The notes beneath the pieces are model-generated. The model made no database searches, was not told the DNA's origin, and saw only the letters and a list, made by a program, of their open reading frames with translations. The position numbers were made by a program, and so were the translations under genes. Positions 48,490-58,782 of a stretch of DNA of 64,000 bases are shown here, piece by piece; within the stretch, counting starts at the first letter, position 1; each line of letters begins with the position of its first letter. Source of the stretch: Ischnura elegans. Lineage: Eukaryota > Arthropoda > Insecta > Odonata > Coenagrionidae. Where the stretch lies: positions 85,385,907-85,449,906 of the forward strand of contig NC_060249.1 in assembly GCF_921293095.1 (NCBI RefSeq), given 5' to 3'.

Positions 48490-48798
48490 CTTATAAATAA
48501 GGTAGTATGAGTGATTGCTTCAAAATCATCTCTGGAACATCCAGGAACCATTAGAAAAAATGTTTGTCTAAGAAAATTAGGCGAAAAATGTTCAATTTTT
48601 GCCTTTGAAATTTTGATTGGAAGGTACATCCCTTAAGATAGTGCAAGCAAACATTTTTTAGTGGCAATTGTGACCACCAGGCACAAAAATTAAGCATTAG
48701 CTTCAGATCGATTTTGGAAAAAATATTTTTCCTTCGCCCTAATGCACATTCACGTTCTTCCAATCTGCTTCCTTTAGGTTTTTTGTTTCACTCTAGTG

Positions 48799-49162
48799 CA
48801 GCGTTTCCCAACCAGTGGGTCGCGACCCACTAGTAGGTCGCGGGCGGAATTTAAGTGGGTCGCGGCGTGGCTCTTGAAAATGTACCAAATTTAAATGATT
48901 CACCAGATAATTTTAATTTTATGTATGTGTCATTTTTATTACTTTTTTAACATAAAAAATCTTGGTGCAATGCTTGCCTATTACATTGAAACGAAAACAA
49001 TAGCGTAAATAAATGTATATAAATACCAATTAAGTCTACAAAATGCATACATACGTATTTTTATGTGCGTGTGTGTGTAATCATGGGTAGGGTAGGGGTG
49101 GGTCGCGAAAACGGAAAAAATTAAAAGGTGTGTCGCTAGACATAAAGGGTTGGGAACCACTG
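48799..49162. mobile_element. hAT-like MITE with CAGCGTTTCCCAACC ends
   Basis: Inverted ends CAGCGTTTCCCAACC and GGTTGGGAACCACTG, flanks CTCTAGTG and CTCTAGGC (6 of 8). CTCTAG-type targets and these ends are characteristic of a hAT branch widespread in animals. A paired GGGTCGCGACCC dyad lies next to the left end. A right-end fragment of the same family occurs at 61563-61581, followed by CTCTAGTG. Confidence 0.82.
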
Positions 49163-49170
49163 CTCTAGGC

Positions 49171-50950
49171 TATTGAGTGAAAGCTATCGTCCATGGGCCA
49201 TGGGACGATGTCAGAGTTGGACATCGAAACGTCGGCAGTAATGCAGTTCCTAACCCGGTGGGAATCAAGAGTACTTCAGTTCACGCATTCACGCATTTCA
49301 GTTATGATTTTCTTTGACTGGGGAAAGCACGAATATTAAAAGAGGATCCTCATGTCGTCCTCTAAATATGTTGTCGCCAAGGAGGTTGTAGGTAAATATC
49401 CTGGAGGGGGCACCACTGGTTTCGAGCGTGGAGCAAAGTGTGGCAGGAATGGGGGTGCTTGGATAGGGTAGCCACGCCCACTTTGACCAAAACATTGATA
49501 ATCCCTTAAGAGTAAATGATACCTATTTGGTGAAATATTCGGTTGTTACGCTAAAATAAGCTATCGCAAACGATCACAGTAAACCTTTTATCTATCATTA
49601 TGGGATGGCTTCGTGAAAATATGCCTCGAATATCTTTTCCCAAGGAAAAATTATTGTCAATCATCACGGTTCCGCTGTGCAACTAGCTTAGGCGAAAATA
49701 ACATTTTACAAGTGTAAAATATCCATTCCCCTGCACTAATATCACTTTTATTGGACTTCCTGAAGAAAATTTGTTGAAAAAAATTTCGTTTTTAACTAAA
49801 TTTACTTTTACTTACATGAGGGGGGGGGGGGAGGGCAGCTTCCCCGTACTGGAACTTCCCCCGCTGGGTATGCTCATGATGATGTGATCCGTCAAAATCG
49901 TTATTTTTCAATGCTGTTCATCGCAATGACAAACTTTGTACTGCAAAATATTGGATGAAAGAGGATCGCGTTTCACACACCACAGAGCCGCGGATATTTT
50001 TGAAAACAGATGAAAATGCGTCTGCAGTGGCAACAGAAATCAGCCTTTTATGGAATGACATTGGGCCTCCTCTATGCAGACCCCTTGAGGAAATATTGCG
50101 TAATCCATTCTCTATATCACTCTGTCATTTAAGGCTTCCGAAATATATACTATAGTTCTTCTCAAAAAGCTCAATAATGTCACCAGAAAATGCACATGCT
50201 CTCGAGCTTCGATTGGCTGCTGCTTATTCCACGTAAGTGTCCAATGATGGGTAACTCAATGGAAAAAAATGATGGAAATAGGGACTATGATCACATCTGA
50301 AAATGGCTACGCCCGAGAGCTATAGTTTGTGCTGTCATTTGCGGCATCCTTGAACTAGTTCATGAATATTTGTCGCGTCATACTGGCCTAATTAAGCGTG
50401 GATAGAGATTTAAAGTGGCACTAATTGAACACTTCAAAACTTGAAAAATAATTGGCAAAGAGCTTTGGGCCATTAAAAAATATAACGCGCAGTGGATGTC
50501 ATTAAAATAAATAAAATTCAGCGGAATATATATTTTATGGTGATCAATGGGAGAATAAGGGTAAAATAATATAATGCAATACAATTAGATATCCAACCAC
50601 GTCATCAAATTTTAATGCATCCCTAAGTACATCCAATTAAATATAATTTGGTATTTGGCATGCCATGGTGACATTGTGACGATGCCTTTGGTGACATGCA
50701 TCATAATGTGTAGAACAATATGGCCACGCAGAGAAAAATCACATTTACACACAAAATTGAAAAATCAGCAAAATGAAAGCGTTCGAGAAATATTTTTTGA
50801 GCTAGTAGAGTTCATCATGAATGACCTACTGCTCTTACAAAATTTTTTTATGCCATGGTATGATCAGGGTGCGTGGCAACTAAAATTTTTCATTTTACAA
50901 AGAGTATAATTTCGAACTTGATCACCTATTGTAACATGATGGCAGTGAAA
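49171..50950. other. Gene-free stretch before the DUF4485-like locus
   Basis: 49190-49260 has CATCGAAACGTCGGCAGTAA, a typical retroelement tail. At 49817-49885 a long G run and CTGGGTATGCTCATGAT mark a family C MITE end. No exon was recognised. The 3' untranslated region of the neighbouring gene should fall in the right part, but I found no canonical AATAAA there. Confidence 0.35.
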
Positions 50951-51424
50951 CTAGTAATATTGTCTCACAGGTTGACGAGAGTGAATATCTTTTTTGATAT
51001 CCATTCCATAATATTGATCCAATTGAGATAAATCAAATTTTAACGTATTTATCTCGCGCGTGATGTCATCCAGTTTGCTGCGAAGTGGCATCCATACACT
51101 TTGGAGTGGAACATTTGGGTTGGATAGTTTCTGCAGCCCTTCATTGTATGCCGTTATCATAGATTTCCTCTTCTTCTCGAGAATTTTCAAATCGCGTTCC
51201 ATTTCTTCGTAGTCTTGCAGATAGGCAGCCATATCTGCTGTACATCTCCCCTGTCTTCCTCGCGGCTGAATTTCACCAGCTACCATTCCTCCCAGATGTC
51301 CAGTTCTGCGTTGGTACTGGTTCGTTTCCTCCATGGATGGTATGTTGTGTTTACGGCAATGGGTGCGGAAATGATGTGTTCTTTCTCCTCCTTCCCATGC
51401 ATCGCCGTAATCCTTACGAGTCGT
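50951..51424 (-). CDS. Exon E2b: C-terminal coiled-coil exon
   Basis: The acceptor CTTTTTCATCGCAG is followed by an open phase-0 frame of 157 codons and a TAG. Residues 1-30 are TTRKDYGDAWEGGERTHH and a His/Arg-rich linker. M31 begins MEETNQYQRRTGHLGG, then an RGRQGR patch. Residues about 60-140 form a probable coiled coil (YEEMERDLKILEKKRK, LDDITREINTLKFDLSQLDQ). The protein ends DIHSRQPVRQYY. In the chimaeric exons this stop is lost at exactly the QPV point. Intactness in phase and frame argues for selection on this exon. Confidence 0.65.
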   Translation of the reverse strand, partial: TTRKDYGDAWEGGERTHHFRTHCRKHNIPSMEETNQYQRRTGHLGGMVAGEIQPRGRQGRCTADMAAYLQDYEEMERDLKILEKKRKSMITAYNEGLQKLSNPNVPLQSVWMPLRSKLDDITREINTLKFDLSQLDQYYGMDIKKDIHSRQPVRQYY

Positions 51425-54400
51425 CTGCGATGAAAAAGAAAGCGATCGTTATGGATAATGTTGAGCTGATATCTAAAGTGGTCAACGACGTAGAGAGGGG
51501 AGCACAGGGGGACACGCATTCCCTAAGACAATTCATTTAAGCAGAAAACTATTAACCTATAAAACAAATTTATTCTACTCCACCAATATGTTTTAGCCAA
51601 ACAACTTCCCGACGACCGATTAATTGTGCAATTTTAAGTGTCAAAATAGCATAAAATGCAGTTACTAGAGACAAATGTCTTCATATATTCCCCAGAGGGG
51701 GGTTCAACCCCCCTGGTCCCCCTGTACGTGGCCCTCAAACTTATTGTTTCGGCTACGCCTTTTAATGTGCTTTTAGAAATAAGTTTTGAATGGGGTCATT
51801 CAAATGTTTTTGTGATGTATTTTCTTTTTATATGGAGTATTCTCACAAATATTGAAAATTTAATAAATGAACAATAGTTATTCATGGCCTATGTTTAGAA
51901 GAAGGGTAATACATGGGAAAGACTCATTTAAGTGGAGAGTATTGTTCGTGATCCACCGCGGCATCTAGATTTTCACCGTTTAAATATCGGCCTCAAGAAC
52001 AGAAATCGATTCCCGCTGTTGTGCATATTTAGTATGTAACTCAGAGGAAACAAACCCTTTACCCTCGGCAAAGGTATTTTAATATAATATGAATTATGTA
52101 CTTACATTTTGGGATGAATGCATTTGGTAGTTAGAGTGGTAGGAACACTTGCATCCAGGTGAAGTCTGGCCGAAGTATTGGCGGGAAGCGGTCGTCTGTT
52201 GCGGGTGGAGCTCTTTACGCTCCTGTCGCCTCATTTCGTTCATGATTGTCTGCGTCAACCTGTGTAGTAGGGCCTCTGTTATTATTAGGGGGTCGGGCTG
52301 TTCCCACAGCCATTCGTTTTCTGGCTCCTCCCTCATATCCTCGTAAACGCTTTCCAGGAGTAACTCAACTTCCTCAATTGCCTCGCCTCTCCAAGCCCGG
52401 TCCACTAGCTCCAGGAGATAATCCAACGGCATTTCTGAGATTCCCAGATTTTGTGCGGGTCGCCTCGGTGGTGGTGGATCAGTTGCAAACCTGACACCAG
52501 GCATCGCACCTTTCCGTTGTTCCCGTTCTTCTGTGGGTCCATGTTGGCATGGATGCCTGAAGTCATATTCAGCTTTGAAGGGATTATTCTTCGCGTCCAT
52601 TCCGTGGGTACAGAATTTCATCTGCTCAGCTGGCTCATAAGGATCGTGGAAGGCTCTACGTTGTTGCGATGGAACGTAGTTTTCGTTGATAACGACACCT
52701 TCGTTGTGAAGATGAGGTTTCTTGCGATCCATTCTGTGGGTCTTATATTCCATCCGCTCAGCCGGCTCAAGAGTATGGTAGGAGGCTCTGGTTTTTTGTG
52801 ATGGAATGAAGTTTTTATTGATATAATCGCCTTCGGTATGTTGACATGGTTTCTCGCGGTCCATTCTATTGTCCCATTTCTTTCTATCGTCTTCAGCCAA
52901 CATATGAGGAAGGTTGCTGGCGTGAACGGGTTCTGATGGGATATACATTGGCTTTAATGAATCACCTTCACCATCGCCGAAAGCATCATTGCATCCCGTT
53001 TGAATGTTAGGGCACAATATTTGTTTCTTAGGCGGCATAACAGAATATTCCAAGTTATGAAATTGCTCTGGTGAGAAGTGGTGTGCATTGATACCGTTAC
53101 CGTTCCCATGAAGGGAATGATTCTCGGCGCCAGTTTTATTTTTCCTTCCAATTATTTTACTCTAGGATAGAAGATATGGATAGTTGCCGTAATAAGTGCC
53201 TTCATTTGCAACATCTTCCATAAGTTTCCCATTTTTGTGAGCCTTTCCCTTATCTAAAGTTCCTGTCTTCCGTTCGGTTGGCGCGCAAGAAAGATATGTA
53301 GCCCCAGGATTTTTTGTCGGGGAATGCTGAGAATTTACCACCTCATATTCAACGCTGACATGATTATTAATGCAATCTCTTACCTCGTCTCGGTTTTTTG
53401 CCGTTATCAAATTATCTTGTTCTTTGTGGTTCGCACTTTTGCGACAATTACCCTCATTCCTGCCTTTTATTTTCTGTTCAGTTGGCACGTCAGAATGATT
53501 AAATGTTCACTGTTCACGGGTTTGGAATAGATTGAATTGATTTCCTCACCTTCGGCATCTGGGCGAACGTTGGTGTTATCCCTTCTATGGTCGTGTCCTT
53601 CTCTTTCCTTTTCATCCGGCAAGGGAAGACGGTTTTTGTCACCAGGCGAGCTTTCACTAGCGACGACAGGAGGTTGTGTCACAATCACAGGTTTGTGTAC
53701 AATCACAGGTTGACAAGAGTGAATATCTTTTTTGATATCAATTCCATAATATTGATCCAATTGAGATAGTTCTAATTTTAACATATTTATCTCGCGCGTG
53801 ATGTCATCCAGTTCTCTGTGAAGTGGCATCCATACACTTTGGAGAGGAACATTTGGGTTGGATATTTTCTGCAGCCCTTCATTGTATGCCCTTATCATAG
53901 ATTTCCTCTTCTTCTCGAGAATTTTCAAATCGCGCTCCATTTCTTCGTAGTCTTGCAGATAGGCAGCCATATCTGCTGTACATCTCCCCTGTCTTCCTCG
54001 CGGCTGAATTTCACCAGCTACCATTCCTCCCAGATGTCCAGTTCTGCGTTGGTACTGGTTCGTTTCCTCCATGGATGGTATGTTGTGTTTACGGCTATGG
54101 GTGCGGAAATGATGTGTTCTTTCTCCTCCTTCCCATGCATCGCCGTAATCCTTACGAGTCGTCTGTGATGAAAAAGAAAGCGATCGTTATGGATAATGTT
54201 GAGCTGATATCTAAAGTGGTCAACGGCGTAGAGAGGGGGGCACAGGGGGACACGCATTCCCTAAGACAATTCATTTAAGCAGAACAATATTGACCTATAA
54301 GACAAATTTATTGTTCTCTACCAATATCTAGCGATTCGATCGATGGATTTTTCTTCCTCATAGGAAAATCCACTAGAATCGCAAGAACATTAATTGCTTA

Positions 54401-56881
54401 TGCTTGGTTTCGCTAATAGCAGGGCCTCCTTCGCTTCTATAGCGTTGGGGTGTTTTTCCCTCGTCCCGGCCCTTCCGAACCTATCCCTTCCCAGAGTTGT
54501 CGGCGGGCTCCCATCGCGACGGCTCCTCTATCCTTTTTCCTTCCCTTCCTTCCCCTCCCCGGGTGTCTGGGCGAATAAGCTACTTGCTTGGTTCCCGGCC
54601 CCGGTGCGTTGTATCCTTCGAAGGGTTCACCTAGAACCCTCAAACTCTTTGTACTCCACCAATATGTTTTAGCCAAACAACTTCCCGACGGCCGATTAAT
54701 TGTGTAATTTTAAGCGTCAAAATAGCATAAAATGCGATTACTAGATATAAAAGTCTTCATATATTCCCTAGAGGAGAGTTAAATCCCCCATATCCCCTCT
54801 GTTCGTACCCCCCAAACTTATCGTTTTGGCTACGCCTTTTAATGTGCTTATAGAATTAAGTTTTGAATGGGGTCATTCACATGGTTTTGTGATCTATTTT
54901 CTTGTTATGTGGAGTATTCACACAAATATTGAAAATTTAATAAATGAACAATAGTTATTCATGACCTATGATTAGAAGAAGGTTAAGACACGCAAAAGAC
55001 TCGTAGAAGTGGAATTTATTGTTCGTGAGATTCACATAAATTCACATATCCCAAACGAAAAAAACAGCATGAAAAAATAGCATAGGCAGCCTATCAGATC
55101 CACCGCGGCATCTAGATTATCACCGTTTAAATATCCGCCTCAAGAACAGAAATCGATTCCCGCTGTTGTGCATATTTAGTATGTAACTCAGAGGAAACAA
55201 ACCCTTTACTCTCGGCAAAGGAATTTTAATATAATATGAATTATGTACTTACATTTTGGGATGAATGCATTTGGTAGTTAGAGTGGTAGGAACACTTGCA
55301 TCCAGGTGAAGTCTGGCCGAAGTATTGGCGGGAAGGCGTCGTCTGTTGCGGGTGGAGCTCTTTACGCTCCTGTCGCCTCATATCGTTCGTGATTGTCTGC
55401 GTCAACCTGTGTAGTAGGGCCTCTCTTATTATTAGGGGGTCGGGCTGTTCCCACAGCCATTCGTTTTCTGGCTCCTCCCTCATATCCTCGTAAACGCTTT
55501 CCAGGAGTAACTCAACTTCCTCAATTGCCTCGCCTCTCCAAGCCCGGTCCACTAGCTCCAGGAGATAATCCAACGGCATTTCTGAGATTCCCAGATTTTG
55601 TGCGGGTCGCCTCGGTGGTGGTGGATCAGTTGCAAACCTGACACCAGGCATCGCACCTTTCCGTTGTTCCCATTCTTCTGTGGGTCCATGTTGGCATGGA
55701 TGCCTGAAGTCATATTCAGCTTTGAAGGGATTATTCTTCGCGTCCATTCCGTGGGTACAGGATTTCATCTGCTCAGCTGGCTCATAAGGATCGTGGAAGG
55801 CTCTACGTTGTTGCGATGGAACGTAGTTTTCGTTTATAAAGACACCTTCGTTGTGGAGATGAGGGTTCTTGCGATCCATTCTGTGGTTCATATATGCCAT
55901 CCGCTCAGCCGGCTCAAGAGTATGGTGGGAGGCTCTGGTTTTTTGTGATGGAATGAAGTTTTTATTGATATAATCGCCTTCGGTATGTTGACATGGTTTC
56001 TCGCGGTCCATTCTATTGTCCCATTTCTTTCTATCGTCTTCAGCCAACATATGAGGAAGGTTGTTGGCGTCAACGGGTTCTGATGAGATATACATTGGCT
56101 TTAATGAATCACATTCACAATGGCCGAAAGCATCATTGCATCCCGTTTTAATGTTATGGCACAGTATTTGTTTCTTAGGCGGCATAACAGGATAATCCAA
56201 GTCTTGAAATTGCTCTGGTGAGAAGTGGTGTGCATTGATACCGTTACCGTTCCCATGAAAGGAATGATTCTCGACACTAGTTGCATTTTTTCTTCCAATT
56301 ATTTTACTCTCAGATGGAAGATATCGATAGTTGTCGTAATAAGTTCCTTCATTTGCGACATCTCCCATAAGTTTCCCATTTTTGTGAGCCTTTCCCTTAT
56401 CCAAAGTTTCTGGATGGTGTTGAACACGTTCTCCTTTGGCCGAATTGGCACCATCACCTTCCGCTTCGTTGAGTTCTGAGCACAAAGCGTCGCTCAGGTC
56501 TTCTTCTACGACTTCCGCGGCCAGTTATTTCTCCTCGGTGTCGTCGAAGTATATTTTCGAACACGGAGGCATTGGCTCCCCTGGCCTTGGGGGATTCGTG
56601 AGCTTGTGTATCCCCGTGAGAGTTCCGGATGCCATGTCATTGAGGAGAACGGACAGGTGGATGTTTCGCCTCTCCTTTTCGTCCAGGGTCTTGGGAGTCA
56701 CTCCGACTAGATACATCAACCATTTTTCTGCCTGGGTTCGAAGCTCGTTGGGAATTTTAATCAAATTCGGTTGAATGTGCTCCAGGTGGACGATATACTC
56801 TTGATCCAGCCTCTCCTCCAGGCTGTTACCCATCACACTTCCAGAGATACTCGATGCACATCTCTTTAAAATCCGTTCCAT
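50951..56881 (-). CDS. DUF4485-like / coiled-coil gene with an internal tandem duplication
   Basis: I do not recognise this as a named gene. The model has three minus-strand exons: E1a (56881-55253), a chimaeric E2a/E1b exon (54162-52106) and E2b (51424-50951). Every junction is GT-AG and phase 0: E1a is 543 codons, E2b is 158 codons with its stop, and the middle exon is 2,057 bases, one short of 686 codons because of a single-base deletion. The introns 55252-54163 and 52105-51425 are themselves homologous, so the duplicated unit was E1-intron-E2. Because all borders are phase 0, the damaged middle exon could be skipped without shifting frame, giving E1a+E2b (about 700 residues). An in-frame TAA at codon 119 of E1a must still be explained. 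The domain suggests a structural, possibly centrosomal or ciliary, role, but that is only inference from relatives such as CEP112. The locus may be a pseudogene. Confidence 0.55.
51425..52105 (-). other. Intron between chimaeric exon and E2b
   Basis: It starts GTAAGTACAT, ends TTTTTCATCGCAG, and matches the 54163-55252 intron except for the insertions. It contains no other features. Confidence 0.65.
52106..54162 (-). pseudogene. Chimaeric exon E2a/E1b, copy 2, disrupted
   Basis: The 5' part, from the CATCACAG acceptor, encodes TTRKDYGDAWEGGERTHH, then the MEETNQ... segment and the coiled coil (residues about 60-140), as in E2b. After DIHSCQPV it continues without a stop into a proline/valine-rich linker (PVIVHKPVIVTQPPVV), a charged low-complexity region, then TLDKGKAHKNGK and the E1 tail with the 44-residue repeats, ending at the AAT|GTAAGT donor. 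Compared with the copy at 62235-63905 it lacks one C near 53508, which shifts frame, and has TAG at 53164-53162 in place of a GAG (Glu) codon. Both lesions would truncate the protein. Confidence 0.7.
54163..55252 (-). other. Intron between E1a and the chimaeric exon
   Basis: It begins GTAAGTACAT and ends TTTTTCATCACAG. Most of it is homologous to the next intron (52105-51425), but it has two extra blocks: about 65 bases near 55029-55094, and the 326-base insertion at 54328-54653. Confidence 0.65.
54328..54653. mobile_element. Short insertion with 12-bp target duplication
   Basis: The sister intron lacks these 326 bases. The flanks CTCTACCAATAT (54316-54327) and CTCCACCAATAT (54654-54665) are duplicated target with one difference. 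A 12-bp duplication points to target-primed retrotransposition rather than a hAT element. The insert starts with a hairpin (GCGATTC...TGGATTTT and inverse, 54331-54382) followed by a GC-rich body. I do not recognise the family. Confidence 0.65.
55253..56881 (-). CDS. Exon E1a: DUF4485-like domain and 44-residue repeats
   Basis: The start codon at 56881 is the only ATG between an upstream in-frame stop (about 56958) and the domain. Residues about 24-112 contain LDQEY, IPNELRTQAEKWL, NIHLSVLLNDMASG and end PPCSKIYFDD. This order and the terminal YFDD match my recollection of DUF4485. Codon 119 is TAA (56527-56525). The same frame then stays open for 424 codons: an acidic segment, TLDKGKAHKNGKLMG, an HxNGNGINAHH segment, two consecutive 44-residue repeats (each 'MDRxxP..H.EG..IN.N[FY][IV]PSQ..RA.H...EPAE.M'), a PPPPRRP linker, and an acidic leucine-rich helix region (MPLDYLLELVDRAW...). 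It ends QN at AAT|GTAAGT. Confidence 0.6.
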
Positions 56882-57606
56882 GATGTACGTGGCGGTAAAT
56901 ATGGATGGCGAGATCTGCTGTTTGGTATCAACTCCAAATCCACTGAATGGAATTGATTATGAGATTCAACTGCAGGATATAAATGAAATCTCGTATTTGC
57001 ACGAGTGTTTTTCGAACTCTGCTGGCCGAAGACGGAACTCCGCCGGCTGTTGCTGACTGCAAACGCCTGCAAGATGACTATTTTCTTCGTCTGCTACTCA
57101 AGTGATTGATGTATTACTCACTGTAGCTGTTTGATACTGTAAACAGTGCGTTTAAACTTCGTTTATAACACCACAATATGCTATCGCATCCGCTCTCTAT
57201 CGCTTGGAAAATCCAATTGATAAAATGTCACCGTACGGCTACGTTTTCTGGTTGCCAAGGTAAACGAAAGTATTGTTGCCGCGCCAGATATGCCGTCTGC
57301 TGGCGTGCGGTAGAATATGCGCTAAGTTCTATTCCCTATGCTAAATTCCATCGTAATGAGCTGACTAGGTGGCTGTGGCTGAGCTCTGTCCACGTAGAGG
57401 AGAGTGGATGAAATATTTGTATGTTTTAAGGATTATCATGTTGTGTGAGTGGTAAATACTATTTAAGATCACCATATTTTTACGTCGGATACTGATTTTG
57501 AAGAATGTTGGGCAGTGTACAATGTTATTTTTATTTTGATAAGTATCCAATAAATGAGCTGAAATGTCTCTCTATCTTTACGATTAAACGAGAAAACGTT
57601 TTTGAT
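56882..57606. other. Upstream region of the DUF4485-like gene
   Basis: It should hold the promoter and 5' untranslated region. On the minus strand the frame stays open from about 56955 to the ATG without another start, and an acceptor-like TTCCATTCAG lies near 56946, so the leader may be spliced. I see no TATA box and no second gene. Confidence 0.35.
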
Positions 57607-57614
57607 GACAATAT

Positions 57615-58774
57615 GGCTACGGTACGGTTTTATCGATTCCGCATTTTTCCACCGATCTTCGCCAAATTTAGGATTTATTACTTATTTAACATTATAAACA
57701 ATCTTAGGCATGGAAAAAAGCTGTAGCATAATTATTTAATTGTTATAAATATGGTACATATCTTGATTAGGAAGTGGTTACTTTTACGAGGAGGCAGCCA
57801 TCTTGTTTGACAAAAGACGATCGGCGAGGCTGTTCAAACTTTGATTGAACTTAGAACGATGGAGTTCAGCAATATAAAATTACTTGTAAAATAGAAGAAA
57901 ATCAAAGTAATGTAAACACTGAAAGGTAAGCACATTTTACCCACTTATACCTCCCACCCTACCAACTGGACCAGCTCGAAGGATATTTTTTTCTAGTTGA
58001 CCAACTCGTACATGTGCCCGGAAAGTGTTTTACCCAATTTACCAACTGGACCAGCTCAAAGGATATTTTTTTCTAGTTGACCCACTCGTACATGTGCCCG
58101 GAAATTGATTTACCCACTTTATCAACTGGACCAGCTCAAAGGATATTTTTTTCTAGTTGACCAGCCCGTACATGTGCCCAGAAAGTGATTTACCCACTTT
58201 ACCAACTGGACCAGCTCGGAGGATATTTTTTTCTAGTTGACCAGCCCGTACGTGTGCCCAGAAAGTGATTTACCCACTTTACCAACTGGACCAGCTCGAA
58301 GGATATTTTTTTCTAGTTGACCAGCCCGTACATGTGCCCAGAAAGTGATTTATCAATCGTTTCATCAATGGTTTCCAGAATGACTTTTCGTAGGAGTGGC
58401 CTGCACCGGAAGATTTCCCCTCATGATTGCTCATCCGCGCCTGAGTTCCGTCCCACCCCAGCACCCCTGTTTCACTCCACAGGCCCGTTACCTTGTTCAA
58501 CGCTGATTAAAATATCCAAATTTCCCTCTCATTCCCTGCCACTACCTACTACTATCATTTGTTTTCGATCGTCTTTCGTCAAACAAGATGGCTGCCTCCT
58601 CGTAAAAGTAACCACTTCCTAATCAAGATATGTACCATATTTATCACAATTAAATAATTATGCTACAACTTTTTTCCATGCCTAAGATTGTTTATAATGT
58701 TAAATAAGTTATAAATCCTAAATTTGGCGAAGATCGGTGGAAAAATGCGGAATCGATAAAACCGTACCATCCCC
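57615..58774. mobile_element. Long-TIR element (MULE/foldback-like) with perfect 8-bp target duplication
   Basis: Two 209-base inverted arms (57615-57823 and 58566-58774) are nearly identical in inverse. They carry GGTACGGTTTTATCGATTCC near the outer ends and AGGAGGCAGCCATCTTGTTT near the inner ends. Perfect octamers GACAATAT (57607-57614 and 58775-58782) flank the unit. Long arms with 8-9-bp duplications suggest a Mutator-like or foldback class rather than hAT. No transposase is present: the interior is an 80-bp minisatellite and about 200 bases of other sequence. Confidence 0.88.
57941..58355 (+). repeat. 80-bp minisatellite inside the long-TIR element
   Basis: ACCAACTGGACCAGCTCGAA begins units at 57961, 58041, 58121 (ATCAACTGG), 58201 and 58281, an exact 80-base period. 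Each unit includes GGATATTTTTTTCTAGTTGA and CGTACATGTGCCC. The last unit ends near 58355. The copies differ at only a few sites, so the array is recent or homogenised. Confidence 0.92.
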
Positions 58775-58782
58775 GACAATAT

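Noticed and set aside
52246..52801. Plus-strand open frames repeated at 55393-55948 and 62190-62543
   Set aside because: They are the antisense shadow of the minus-strand exon family and recur only because the exon is duplicated.
58279..58622. Open frames inside and beside the minisatellite
   Set aside because: They span repeat units and the right arm of a non-coding transposon and have no domain.
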